Source: Lepiota brunneoincarnata (taxonomy: Eukaryota > Basidiomycota > Agaricomycetes > Agaricales > Agaricaceae). Taken from it: a DNA stretch of 64,000 nt. The position numbers and the translations under genes were made by a program. The DNA is taken from positions 868,001-932,000 of the forward strand of contig JAEBUN010000013.1 of assembly GCA_023014365.1 (NCBI GenBank), written 5' to 3'. Below are positions 1 through 11,994 of the stretch, one piece after another. The notes under the pieces are model-generated. The model was given only the letters and a program-made list of their open reading frames with translations. It had not been told where the DNA came from and made no database searches. Within the stretch, counting starts at the first letter, position 1; every line of letters starts with the position of its first letter.

Positions 1-880
1 AGCATGTCAGGGTGGAGTAAGATTGGAGAGAGGGCAGGAGAGATACACTACAAGGCTGGAGGAGAGGATGTCTGTGGTGGAAAGAAGTGGGGTAATTTCA
101 CAGTGGACATCCTTGGGGACAGAGTCAACAGCACAGTTGTCTGACAACATTGACCACCAGCCTGCACCCATGTCCAACAAGTCCACATCTGCAGAATCTG
201 GATCAATGTCATGCAAAGAGGAACAATGGAGACTCAGAGAGGGTTGACAAGAGGCTGAGGATGCTCATGCACCATGACTTGTTTATCTCCAGATCTGCAG
301 CAATTCTAGGACACAAAGCAATGTTGGAATTAGTGATTCCAGCAAACCTGCAGAATGCCCCTGACTGCCTCATGGAGAGCATGTTGTAGGTAGATTATAT
401 ACATGTGTAGTTTACCAGTAGTACCTTGGCTGTTTGCCTCCCTCCCCTCCCTCTTGTCACCCCATCATTGTCTCTCATGAATATACACCCTTGTCACTGT
501 CCACCTTCTTGAGCAGATTTCAACAGGACATAGTAGTGAACTGGTGCTGGAAAACATGCAGCTAATGCATAGCTGGTCTCAGATGCTGCCACTCTGGCTC
601 CCCTGATTTGAGTGTTTGCTCTGCATGAAGACTAGGCTATTATTATTCAACAGCCACAGAATTCACTTACAATAAATCACCTTTGTGGTCAGTCTGATGT
701 CCTGGAGAATGCCCAAAACATCCCAGTTGTCAAGATGAGGTTTTTGATGCTACAGCTCAAATGATTAGGTGATCATTGATGGACTTGACCAAAAATCTAT
801 AGTAAAATTTCATTCCCATAGTCAGACTCAGTGTGTGTTACTTGTGTGTATTTATTGATGACACTAGTCTGGTTTCATTT
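1..880. other. AT-rich, CpG-poor repeat-derived DNA without a gene
   Basis: I see no credible coding gene here. The short ORFs have no recognisable content. Parts of positions 240-420 resemble 11740-11900 in order and wording: an ACAT...GATTCTA-like stretch, then GCC(T/C)CATGGA and a GTAGGTAGATTATAT-like tail. Positions 450-530 resemble 13215-13280. The segment is therefore probably a decayed relative of the internal region of the LTR retrotransposon at 9391-15902. CpG is almost absent, as in the rest of the first 18 kb. Confidence 0.5.
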
Positions 881-881
881 A

Positions 882-2462
882 CAGTGGGTCAAAAAACTGT
901 CCCAATGTTTTTATCATTTGGAAAGATCAGCTAATAGTGGACCAAGGATATTATGTAAATACTTGGGAAAATAGACAATGATAATATAGCATATTGGGAC
1001 CCTGAATCCGTTTAAACCACGTGATTTGTCCGAGAAGTAATGGATCAATTAATCATTTAAAATATTAACTCATTGGGACAGTTTTTTGACCCTCTGTCAT
1101 TTTCCTAATTAATACATTGTATAGCCTCCTTTTGCCTTGATAACTACCTTGAGTCTTCTGGTCATGCTTTCTATAAGTTTTTGACACCTTTCTGCAGCAT
1201 TCTCATTCCACTTTACCACCAACCTGTCCCATAATTCATGTATTCTCTCAGATGGTTTCTCATACCCCTTCAACCAGTCCTTTGGGTATACCCAGAGGTG
1301 TCCAATGGAATTGGGGTCAGGGGATTGTGCAGGCTATAGTAGAATTCACATATTGTTATCTTCAAACCACTCTATTGCCCTTTTAGACTTGTATTTTGGA
1401 TTATTGTCCTACTGGAATACCCACTCTTCCTTCTCTATCTCTAAAGTTTCAAAGCTGTTCACCATTCTATGCTCCAAAATCTTAGAGTACTGCTCTATAC
1501 TATAATTTCCTCAACCTCCACTAGCATTCCTACTCCTTTCCATCTCATAGCTCAGCTATACCATAATATTACTACCACCTTCATGCTTAACAATAGGAAT
1601 AATAGTCTTGTCTGAGAGTCCTTCCCCCCTTATACATCTTTTTATATGACCCAAGCTTGTTGATCTTTGCAGAATATCATTTTCCAACTTCTACTGTCCA
1701 ATCCTTGTGCTTGTAGGCAATTTGAAGTGAGCAATTCAGTGTTGCTTCTTAGGAAGAGACCATTAGTCTTAATAACAAACCAGAAATTGTTCTTCTTGAG
1801 CATATTTCAGATTGTTTGAAGTGTGACAGGAGTAGGAAAGATAGGATTGATGAATTGGGTAGCTTGAACAGCATTGTCCAGCTTCCCAGGGGTGATTTAG
1901 TCAATTATTGATTATTTATTCTGAGAAGATAGCATGGGGGATTGTCCTCCTTTATTGTTTTTCCTCATCATGATCAACTTCTTTCATGATGGGCTCAATA
2001 GTACTCTTGCTTAGACCAGTTTGGACTGAGTTTGTTGCAGGGAATAGCCATTCTGAAGAAGAAAAATGACTTGAGAGCACTGGGTAAAAGATATAGTTTT
2101 TATAATATAATGGTAAGATGAAAAGATGGTTGAAGTGATTTCAATATGATCATGTGAAATAGAAGAGGTCACATGACAATTTTTGTTATCCTCACACTTG
2201 ATTTGGTATTGATTTGGCCTGTCCAACCCCAGATTTTAGGAAAATGACAGAGGGTCAAAAAACTGTCCTAATGAGTTAATATTTTAAATAATTAATTGAT
2301 TCATTACTCCTTGGATGAATCACATGGTTTAAATGGATTCAGGATCCCAATATGCTATATTATCATTGTCTATTTTCCCAAGTATTTACGTAATCACCTT
2401 GGTCCACTATTAGCTGGTCATTCCAAATGGTGAAAACATTGGGACAGTTTTTTGACCCACTG
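882..2462 (-). mobile_element. Tc1/mariner-like transposon, copy 1, transposase dead
   Basis: The ends are inverted repeats that begin CAGTGGGTCAAAAAACTGTC and finish in the complementary CCCACTG. The element sits between TA dinucleotides (880-881 and 2463-2464), the signature target of Tc1/mariner. On the minus strand the C-terminal transposase block is readable at about 1125-1335. It contains QSPDPNSIGHLW, KDWLKGYEKP, ELWDRLVVKWN, RCQKLIESM and VIKAKGG, the usual end of the DDE domain. In the conserved NPIEH motif the catalytic Glu reads Gly (NSIGH), and stops and frameshifts interrupt the rest. The copy cannot be autonomous. CpG sites appear largely lost to transitions. Length is about 1.58 kb, normal for the superfamily. 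Confidence 0.92.
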
Positions 2463-2464
2463 TA

Positions 2465-2984
2465 CACCCCTATTGGTTAACCTTTTGTCCTTGAAAATTA
2501 CTATATAAAAGAATTCTGATATAAGATTAGTGATCTCCAATCAAGCTGTGAAGACCAAACAAAAGTCATGTGACTTGAGAGTGTGAAACATGCCAGATTT
2601 ATTGGCTAACCTCCAAAACCTTTGTAGGACAAATTACCAGCATAACAGGATCCCATGAGTAGCAACATAAAGTATTGAGAAGAAGCTGAGAATCACAGGA
2701 AATTTCGTTGATGACAATCATAAGAAAGCTAAGTCTTGAGAAGACCAGTCTTTCCAGCTCCTATCGCCAGGATGCTCTCTCCATCAAAGACTTGGCATAT
2801 TCCCTCTACTTGATAGCCATGCAGAACAATTGCTTGTGGCTTTGAATTTACTAGTATGCAGTATATGAGGGCTTTCCCAGTCTCAGTGTTATATATTGTT
2901 AAGTTCATAGGTGAATGAAAAAGGTTCAACCTTGGTTCTAGGCAAAGTTCATTTTAGTTGTAAAGAGGTTCTTTCCTTCCTGTG
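2465..2984. other. AT-rich spacer between repeats
   Basis: No gene, terminal repeat or target duplication was recognised. Short ORFs on either strand, such as 66 codons on the minus strand at 2729-2929, show no family features. The base composition matches the surrounding decayed repeats. Confidence 0.4.
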
Positions 2985-3778
2985 AATTGCTGTGTAATTT
3001 GAGAACTCATATATTTTTGCTGCTATAATAGGTATAGGTTTTGTTATAGAGTACTTATCATGATCATTTAGAATATAATATTAGGAACATTCTTCAGCTT
3101 AAATATTTTATAATACATACCCTTATATGCCAGCCTCCTTGTCAACTGCTTTGAAATGACTGCCAAAAATTGGATACTGAAAAATCACAAATCAGATATA
3201 CATAAATTTGAACCTGATTAGTGCATCACCAGATATCTCAACACTTCATTGTCAGTCACTATCATACCTTGCTGTGCCTGCAGATACACCTAGTGACTTC
3301 AATATGAAATGATTTTTACTGAGCAGGATCAAATACTTAGCAAAAGCCTATCCTAATATTTTGCTGCTATCAACTAATTTGAGAGCTTAATTTTTCATGT
3401 GAAGCTCAGTCAATAGTGGCAAATGCACTCCAGAGAAAGCTAATAAGTTTCTCACACAATGTGATAATTGGTATTGCATAGTGCCACAGAATATTGATAA
3501 GTTGAGTGACTTCTCAATTATTACATCCAATTTCACTAATAGCTTTTATAGTTGGGTCAAGATAATGCAGGGTGCTTATGCAGCACTCATGTGTATTACA
3601 ATATGCAAAATTCCACAATATTCCAAATATATTGAGTTGGAAGTCTACTGTAAGTAGGTACAATGAATTATTGTAAATAGTTTACTCCAAACTAATTTCC
3701 ATATCCTAGTATTGATATCACATCTCACAGCTCATAAATACATTCTGTCCCTTGAACTATATCAGCAAACCCTTTAAG
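2985..3778. repeat. Duplicated segment X, copy 1
   Basis: This stretch matches about 7080-7870 in direct orientation over roughly 0.75 kb. Shared landmarks are AGTATAATATTAGGAACATT-like sequence, GCCAGCCTCCTT, TTTGAACCTGA, ATTTTGCTGCT, GCAGCACTCATGTG and CAATGAATTATTGT. Differences are mostly C/T and G/A transitions. Copy 2 has a short ORF (82 codons at 7513-7761) that is broken here. No terminal repeats were found and I do not know what it encodes. Copy 1 ends exactly where Tc1 copy 3 begins. Confidence 0.7.
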
Positions 3779-3804
3779 CTACAGTGGGTGAAAAAAACTA
3801 TCCC

Positions 3805-4511
3805 TGTTATGAACAGTCCAGAGAGGAGCTGAAACAAATATTCAACTATACAAGATGGGTACAGAAAACCACAGACTAGTTACAGGCACAGGAGTATGAA
3901 GATGAAGAGGAGGAATATTACAATGTCATGCAGGACTTGGCAAGAGATGCAGGAATGGAGATAACCTTGGAGGATATTCTGGAATACCCCAAGGAGGAAG
4001 GAGATAGTTATGGATCAACTGATCTAACCTCTGGCACAGATGGAAGTACTGAGAGAGTGGAGAGTGAGAATGAAGAAGAAACCATAGAAATAGGATTGGG
4101 AGAAGAGGGATATGAGTCAGAGAAAAGCAATGGAACATTGCACAGCAATGGAATGGAGAACAAGGACAGTGACTCATTATAAGATATGAATAGTAGCAGG
4201 ATGCCATCAGCTAGGATGTGCATCATGATCAAGGCTGCATAGGACTAGTAGAATAGCCCTATAACCTATAATGAGTAAATAGTATCTCATAGGTATATAA
4301 AGGCTTGTACAAGTAGAGAACAAAGCCCTAAGCTTTAATCTTGTTAACAATGGTCATTAACCCTCTCTGCTTTAACTTGCCATGTTCCCTTGTTATATCA
4401 TTGAGTGTGATCCACTAAGCTTTGCAAGGCCAACCATCTTGAACACCTTGTAAAGTGATTGAAGGCCTTCTCCAGTTATCTTTGGATACAAAAGGAGCAA
4501 GGATCATAACA
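3805..4511 (+). mobile_element. Solo LTR, family A, copy 1 (707 bp)
   Basis: It begins TGTTATGAACAGTC and ends GGATCATAACA, giving the TG...CA termini of an LTR with an 8-bp inverted end. It lies inside the left terminal repeat of Tc1 copy 3, flanked by ATCCC and GTCCC, one transition away from a perfect 5-bp target duplication. Two more copies lie at 14772-15482 and 16006-16715. Near the 5' end all three carry remnants of an acidic ORF: an ATG three bases inside the LTR, then a readable stretch ending in MENKDSDSL at 4180. In this copy a small deletion near 3820 breaks that frame early. Confidence 0.92.
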
Positions 4512-5118
4512 GTCCCAATATTTTCACTATTTGGAAAGATCAGCTAATAGTGGACCAAGGTGATTATGTAAATACTTGGGAAAATAGGGCAATGATAATA
4601 TAGCATATTGAGATCCTGAATCTGTTTAAATCATGTGTTTTGTCTGAGAAGTAATGGATTAATTAATCATTTAAAATATTAATTCATTGGAACAGTTTTT
4701 TCAACCCTTTGTTATTTTTCTAAAATCTGGTTTTGGACAGGCTAAATCAATACTAACTCAAGTGTAGGGATAACAAAATTTGTTATATGATCTCTTTTAT
4801 ATCATATGATCACATTGAAATCACTTCAACCATCTTTTCTTTTTATCATTATATTATAGAAACTATATATTTTACTCAGTACTTTCTAAGTTATTTTTCT
4901 TTTTAGAATGGCTATTACCTGTAATAAACTCAGTCCAAACCAGTTAAAAGAGGATAATCCTCTATGCTTTCTTCTCAGGATAAACAATCAATAATTTACT
5001 AAATTACCACTGGAAAGCTAGACAATGCTGTTTAAGCTACTCTATTCATCAACCATATTCTTCCTACTCCTATCAAACTTCAAACAATCTGAAATATGCT
5101 CAAGAACAAGTTCTGGTA

Positions 5119-5843
5119 TAAGGATCAGACACATGCTGGTAGCAGAGCCACCAATATATATCCTCTTCTTACTGGTCTAGACAACTACTCCTTGGATGTC
5201 TCCTCACCCCTCCCAATTTTAACCTTCCTGATTTTAAATTCATCCCCACATCAAATTCATACCTACACAAGCCACAGATTATCCATGCCACCCATACACC
5301 CACACCTACCAACTCTGCATATCAGGCAGGTCTTTATGTGCTCTACTGCCTTACAAAAGGGCTCCCTCAAATGTCTACCGTCTTATCATATGTACTCTTT
5401 ATCTTTTCTCTTTTTCTTTCCATTTCCATTATTCCCCAAACCTCCCCCTTACACTTGGGTTTCATGACTACAATGTTATTGAGCTGCTTGATGAGCTATT
5501 CAACTGGTTCTTTCTTTTCTTTTTCTCTTTTATTGTGATTCTTGTCTTAGCTCTTGTACACAAATATCCTATTTACCTTAAATACAGTTTGAATGTGTTG
5601 AACAGGAAGCAGTGAATATGATGCACAGTTTTCACCCACCTTCAGTCTCATTAAAGTACCTGTGTGTACTTGTTCTCCTATTTTCTTATCACACTAAGCC
5701 CTCAAAAACCTCTCCATTCAAACTCTACTACCTATTCTAACATGTCTGAGTCAAAATCCACAATGACCAGCAGTAGCTGTCATGTGTCTCACCCCCCTCT
5801 CAAACATACATACCTATCACCATCACTTCACTAGTCTGTTGTT
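5119..5843. mobile_element. Unidentified insertion of about 0.72 kb in Tc1 copy 3
   Basis: Alignment by eye of Tc1 copy 3 with copies 1 and 2 breaks after AACAAGTTCTGG (about 5118) and resumes at GTTAAGACC (about 5840). The intervening DNA is C/T-rich and contains no transposon motif I recognise. The 123-codon ORF inside it (5096-5467) starts in transposase sequence and is not a credible gene. A TCTG-like repeat on both sides could be a target duplication, but the ends are not certain. Confidence 0.55.
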
Positions 5844-6122
5844 AAGACCAAATAACTTCTTAAGAAGCAATACTGGATTGCTCACTTCAAATTACCCACA
5901 AGCACAAGGATTGGACAGTGGAAGATTAGGAAAAATATATTATAGACATATGAAACAAAAATCAACAAGCTTGGATAATATAGAAAGATGTATAAGGGAA
6001 AAGTACTCTCAGACAAGATCATTATTCCTACTGTTAAGCATGAAAGTAGTGGTAACATTATGGTATAACAGGCTATGGGGTAGAATAGAGCAGGAATGCT
6101 AGTAGAGGTTGAGAGGATCATA

Positions 6123-6336
6123 CAGTGACCTACAAAACTGTTCCAATGTTTTGTACTTTTGACTTAAAGTAGTAATAGCTTAGTAAATAAAATAGCCATA
6201 TTTGTAAATATATTTATAAACATAGCCAAATATGTTATATCTGACTTTGCAAAGTTGCATCATATAATAGTTCCAAATTAGGCAATTATGAATTTTGTAA
6301 TCATTTTAAGTCATTGGAATGGTTTTGTCAATGACA
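6123..6336. mobile_element. Short mariner-type MITE (about 214 bp)
   Basis: Imperfect inverted ends are visible: CAGTGACC(TA)CAAAACTGTTCCAATG on the left and CATTGGAATGGTTTTGTC...ATGACA on the right. TA lies at both edges. There is no coding capacity. It interrupts the transposase frame of Tc1 copy 3. Its ends are reminiscent of, but distinct from, the full-length Tc1 elements here, so it could be moved by a related transposase. Confidence 0.65.
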
Positions 6337-7079
6337 TATTATACTAGGCTACATAGAATAGTGAACAGCTTTGAAACTTTAGAGATGGAGAAGAAGTGGA
6401 TATTCTAGTAGGACAATGATCAAAAATACAAGTCTAAAAGGGTAACAGAGTAGTTTGAAGATAACAATATACAAGTTCTACTATAGCTTACACAATCCCC
6501 TGACCCCAATTCCATTGAGCATCTCTGGATATACCTGAAGGACCAGTTGAAGGGATATGAGAAACCACCTGAGGGAGTACATGAATTATGGGACAGATTG
6601 GTGGTAAAGTGGAATAAGATTGCTGCAGAAAGGTATCAAAAACTTATAGAAAGCATGATTAGAAGACTCAAGGCAGTTATCAAGGCAAAAGGAGGCTAAT
6701 GAAGTATTAATTATGAAAATAACAGAGGGTCAAAAAACTATCCCAATGAGTTAATATTTTAAATGATTAATTAATCCATTACATCTTGGACAAAACATGT
6801 GATTTAAACTGATTCAGGATCTCAATATGCTATATTATCACTGTCTATTTTCCCACATATTTGCATAATCCTCTTGGTCTACTATTAGTTGATCCTTCCA
6901 ATGGTAAAAACATTAGAACAGTTTTTTAACCTACTGTATTTGCTGTTTGTAGTCCACCAATAGCATAAGTAGAAGGGTAATGGGTAGGTCAATGCTTACT
7001 CACTCCAAAAGGAATTCCAGCTATTTGGGCTATTGGCCTTAGTAGGCTATGTAGAGATATCATATGAGATGCCATAAAC

Positions 7080-7870
7080 ACCAATTGGCATCATGAAGAG
7101 AACTTGAGGTACTATATAAAGGGTATAGTGTTTGCCATAGAGCACTCATTGTGGTTGTTGGCAGTATAATATTAGGAACATTCTCCAGCTTAAATATTTC
7201 ATACCCTTCCATGCCAGCCTCCTTATCAATCACTTGAAAATAACTGTTAAACATAGGGCACTGACAAATCATGAATGAGACATGAATTTGAACCTGACTG
7301 GTACACCACCAGATGTCTCAACACTTCATTCTCAATCACTATCATGCCCTGCCACACCTGCCAATGCACCTATGACCCCCTAATTAAAACTTTGGCACAG
7401 GAACAATTTCAATATAAAATGATTTTCACTATACAAGATCAAATACTTATGTACCAAGAACCCACCTGAATATTTTGCTGCTGTCAAAAGATTCAAGAGC
7501 TTAGGTTTTCATATGAAGCCCAGCCAACAGTGGCAACCTGCCCTAGACAAAGTTGATGAGTTCCTTGTACAATATGATGATTGGTGCCACATAGTGCCAC
7601 AAAACATTGACAAGTTGCATAATTCTTTAAATATCATTTCCAACCTCACTGATAGCTCCCACAGTCAGGTCAAGATGATACATGGTGCTTGTGCAGCACT
7701 CATGTGCATTATGATGCGCAAATCCCACAATATCCCAAGTATGTTGAGTTGGGAGTTTTAGGCAGGCACAATGAATTATTGTGAGTAGTCTATTTCAAGC
7801 TAACTCCCATGTCCCTAGTGTTAATATCACATCTCACAGCTCACAGATATATTCTGCCCCTCAGACTCAG
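7080..7870. repeat. Duplicated segment X, copy 2
   Basis: This is the second copy of the segment at 2985-3778, in the same orientation about 4.1 kb away. An 82-codon ORF (7513-7761, plus) is open here. It includes WQPALDKVDEFLVQYDDW and IPSMLSWEF and resembles no family I know. The similarity ends at CCCCTCAGACTC, where the TIR element at 7872 begins. Confidence 0.65.
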
Positions 7871-7871
7871 G

Positions 7872-8700
7872 AGTACCAAAGTTCAGTTCAGTTCAGTTTA
7901 GGGTTCAAGCTAGTTTGAACCTGAACTTTTTATATTTTGCTACCAAATATGTTTATAGTAATAAAAAACTAATCCATGATCCAATCCTTGGGCTTCCAGG
8001 TCAATATCTCTTTCCCTCCATTAATAATCCCTTTTTTATAGCCATCTTTTGCAAAAATACATGGTCAGAATGGGATCAGACTCCCCTTTAGCCTTCCAGG
8101 TCAACTGCTAAACATGTTGACCTACCAGCATGACATGTAGGTAATTTATCAGCAAGCCCATGACATTCTTCATGTGGTGCTGGATGGTCATTGGCAGTAT
8201 CAGTGTTGGGAGCAATAGTCTTGTTGGTGGGCTGGGGGAGAGGGATTGTATTGGTACTCAGCAGGTGAGCCCACTCAATTTCAGATGCATCTTTCAAGGA
8301 GCCATCCAGATTTACTGTGCAGTTGTCACTTGTTGACATGATAAGCACTGTGCATGGGGATCTGAGGGCATCAGAGATGTGGAGATCCAAAGGTGTTGGA
8401 GATGTGGGTGAGAAAGATGACAAAAATCAACAAAAATTGAATTTTGTTGATATTTGGTAAGCTTATGGCACTGCCACTCCAGTGCCACCACAAGTATGGC
8501 CTGCACTCTTAAACAAGTATTCTGAGTGCATTTGAACACATTTGGATATATTTGGATACATTTAGGTATCTGAGGTCATAGCCTCAAACCCTGAACTAGA
8601 CTGAGAGGCCTAGGATTGAACCTGGACCTAGACTAAACTGAACTGAAAGTTAGTTCAGTTCAGGTTCAAACCAAAGTTCCAAACCAAACTTTAGCACTCC
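7872..8700. mobile_element. Putative non-autonomous TIR element (about 0.83 kb)
   Basis: The left edge reads AGGAGTACCAAAGTTCAGTT. The right edge, reverse-complemented, reads AGGAGTGCTAAAGTTTGGTT. Both arms continue with TTCAGTTCAG and GGTTCAA(A/G)C blocks. ACTCA-like sequence flanks both sides and may be a target duplication, although its length is unclear. No transposase is visible. ORFs at 8088-8539 (minus) have no recognisable content. Superfamily uncertain, possibly hAT-like. Confidence 0.5.
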
Positions 8701-9390
8701 TACTCAGATCATGTCAGTATACCCCTCAGGCTATAAGTGGGGTATAGGCTTGTAGTTGCTTGTGGCTGGTGAACACAAAGACTCAACAAGCATCTACACA
8801 TCCTATATATTAGTCTGATCCTATATAAACACTATTTTCATTTTTATTTATCATTTATCACTCACCCAGTCCAATTATACTGGTAGGTGAGTAATCTTAC
8901 TAAATAGTATTATTTGCATTGATTTGCAGGTGCCACAACCATTCATCCAACATGGTTTGTTCTCTGCTTGTGCAGCCTTCAAACCCCACTTTGGCAGTCA
9001 ACAGGATGTACAACCACCTAACCAATTTACAGTCAAATGGCCTGATATATTTCAAGGTGCATTGATTGAACAGGAGGAAAAGGGTTGCTTCCAATTAGTA
9101 GCAGAGTGAAAGACAGGCCTACTTTATAGTTCAAATGACTGCACTTGAGAGGGTAGGTCAAGGAGAAGTGCCAGGTTAGTTAGAAGTGGAATTCTCTGCT
9201 GGCAATAAGGGATATTGCAAACAAGAGCCAAAAACTTTGCTTGTGGTGTTCTCTTGCCAATGTTCATACTCTTTGCATATCCTATCCAACAGCATGATGG
9301 ATGTTCCAGAAACCACCTTCAACACCACCTAATGTACCTCTAGGTACAGACACACCCAAGGAGCCTAGACATGGCCAACCCAAACTCATG

Positions 9391-9610
9391 TGTAAGGCTG
9401 CTTTGCATTCTTGGGGGTAAAAGGATGTATTTCACATACATATATGCTATGTATTTTAAAAGAGTGTAATGTATGTAAAAAATGCAGGATTTCTATGTAA
9501 AATGAGAGAGAGAGAGAGTAAGTATTATGTATGATAGAGAAGAGATGGAAAGAGAGCTAAAATACAAGATAACTGCAACATCCTTGTGTAGCTGAGAGGA
9601 CATTCCTACA
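9391..9610 (-). repeat. 3' LTR of the gag-only retrotransposon (220 bp)
   Basis: TG...CA ends with a TGTA(A)GG/CCTACA inverted terminus. It matches the pieces of the right LTR at 14209-14266, 14648-14771, 15488-15517 and 15897-15902 in order. An (AG)n run lies near 9506-9518. It is the 3' LTR because gag reads on the minus strand. Confidence 0.85.
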
Positions 9611-9898
9611 CCTCCTCTGGACTTTCTGAAAACAACTTGCAAGAGTTGTTTTCACTCATCTTCAATGCTGGTAGTGTCCTTGGGATAAATGAACTTGGTA
9701 GCATGTCAATGATGTGGTGAGTGAGAGTGGTAGGGGATGAGTCAACATGCTGCAAGTTTGGGGCTTGGAAAAGGTGCCATTTACTTTTGTGAGAGCACAG
9801 GTAGTACTCCAGAGTCATTTGACAACCACTATAGGCCAAAATATTGCAATTTGTACCTGTGACCAGTTTCAGGCCTAATTTCTTGCTTTTTGAAGTTA

Positions 9899-11491
9899 CA
9901 GTGGGTCAAAAAACTGTCCCAATGTTTTCACCATTTGGAAAGATCAGCTAATAGTGGACCAAGGTGATTATCTACACACTTGGGAAAATAGACAATGATA
10001 ATTTAGCATATTGGGATCCTGAATCCATTTAAACCATGTGATTCGTCCAAGAAGTAATGGATCAATTAATTATGTAAAATATTAACTCATTGGAACAGTT
10101 TTTTGACCCTCTGTTTATTTCCTAATTAATACATTGTATAGTCTCCTTTTGCCTTGATAACTGCCTTGAGCCTTCTAGTCATGCTTTCTATAAGTTTTTG
10201 ACACCTTTCTGCAGCAATCCCATTCCACTTTACCACCAACCTGTCCCATAATTCATGTATTCTCTCAGATGGTTTCTCATACCCCTTCAACTAGTCCTTT
10301 GGGTATACCCAGAGGTGTCCAATGGAATTGGGGTCAGGGGATTGTGCAGGCTATAGTAGAATTCACATATTGTTATCTTCAAACCACTCTATTGCCCTTT
10401 TAGACTTGTATTTTGGATTATTGTCCTACTGGAATACCTACTCTTCCTCCTCTATCTCCAAAGTTTCAAAGCTGTTTACCATCCTATGCTCCAAAATCTC
10501 AGAGTACTGCTCTATTCTATAATCCCTTCAACCTCCACTAGCATTCCTACTCCTTTCCATCTCATAGCCAGCCATACCATAATATTACTACCACCTTCAT
10601 ACTTAACAATAGGAATAATAGTCTTGTCTGAGAGTCCTTCCCCCCTTATACATTTTTTTATATGACCCAAGCTTGTTGATTTTTGTTTCATCTGTGCATA
10701 ATATCATTTTTTAACTTCTACTATCCAATCCTTGTGCTTGTAGGCAATTTGAAGTGAGCAATTCCATGTTGCTTCTTAGGGAGAGACCATGAGTTATAAC
10801 AACAAACCAGAAATTGTTCTTCTTGAGCATATTTCAGATTGTTTGAAGTAGTGACAGGAGTAGGAAAGATAGGATTGATGAATTGGGTAGCTTGAACAGC
10901 ATTGTCCAGCTTCCCAGAAGTGATTTAGTCAATTATTGATTATTTATTCTGAGAAGATAGCATGGGGGATTGTCCTCCTTTATTGTTTTCCTCATCATGA
11001 TCAACTTCTTTCATGATGTGCTCAGTAGTATTCTTGCTTAGACCAGTTTGGACTGAGTCTGTTGCAGGGAATAGCCATTCTGAAGAAGAAAAATGACTTG
11101 AGAGCACTGGGTAAAAGATATAGTTTTTATGATGTAATAGTAAGACAAAAAGATGGTTGAAGTGATTTCAATATGATCATGTGATATAGAAGAGGTCACA
11201 TGACAATTTTTGTTATCCTCACACTTGATTTGGTATTGATTTGGCCTGTCCAACACCAGATTTCAGAAACATGACAGAGGGTCAAAAAACTATCCCAATG
11301 AGTTAATATTTTAAATAATTAATTGATACATTACTTCTCGGATGAATCACATGGTTTAAACGGATTCAGGATCCTAATATGCTATATTATCATCGACTAT
11401 TTTCCCAAGTATTTATGTAATCACTGTGGTCCACTATCAGCTGATCTTTCCAAATGGTGAAAACATTGGGACAGTTTTTTGACCCTACTGT
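9899..11491 (-). mobile_element. Tc1/mariner-like transposon, copy 2, transposase dead
   Basis: The inverted ends CAGTGGGTCAAAAAACTGTC and GACAGTTTTTTGACCCTACTG are flanked by TA (9897-9898, 11492-11493). It is nearly collinear with copy 1 (882-2462). The minus-strand C-terminal block contains the same NSIGH variant in which the catalytic Glu of NPIEH is Gly. The shared change implies copies 1 and 2 descend from one already defective ancestor, or were mobilised in trans. It lies in the internal region of the LTR element, so it inserted later. Confidence 0.92.
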
Positions 11492-11994
11492 ATGTATGGA
11501 AGTGGATTATATAGCTACCACTTGCTGCTGGATCTTAGCTAGATGATCATCATGTTTTATGAGATCTTGGGCATGAGTGGAGAGGAGTTGTAAGTTGGTG
11601 AGTTTTCAGGTCTTGCTGAGTATTTCTTTAAAGGTGATTGTGCTGAGGGTCTACTGAACTTCACCCATGTGCAAGCAGCTGCTGCAAACTGGGCTGTGGT
11701 CTGCATGATCATGGTTGTTGACAGACTTGATCACCAAGGGTGCTATAGTTTGGACTGTGATCTTGGGTCCAAGCAGTTGAGGGAGTAATAGCACTCTGTT
11801 GTCACTATATGGGATATCTGTAGGAATTGGTATTTTCAGCAAACTGATGGAATGTTGATTCTAAGATCACATGACTGCCCCATGGATGCCACATTGTGGG
11901 TAGAATATATGCACATAGTCTATAAGTAGATACCCTTGTCCATTTACTCCCTACCCCTGTAAGGGGAACTTTGGGTCACTGTTCACAACCCCAG

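Larger units (their letters stand above)
3782..6936 (+). mobile_element. Tc1/mariner-like transposon, copy 3, carrying nested insertions
   Basis: The left end CAGTGGGTGAAAAAAACTAT and the right end ...TTTTTTAACCTACTG are degenerate versions of the inverted repeats in copies 1 and 2, again between TA dinucleotides (3780-3781, 6937-6938). The transposase runs on the plus strand. It is interrupted by a solo LTR (3805-4511), an unidentified insert of about 0.7 kb (near 5119-5843) and a MITE (6123-6336). Without them the element would be close to the 1.59 kb of the other copies. The 3' coding block at about 6485-6700 still reads QSPDPNSIEHLW, LKDQLKGYEKP, ELWDRLVVKWN and VIKAKGG. It keeps the catalytic Glu that copies 1 and 2 have lost. 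Confidence 0.88.

Noticed and set aside
5096..5467. A 123-codon plus-strand ORF
   Set aside because: It crosses the junction of a Tc1 transposase remnant and an insertion, so it is accidental.
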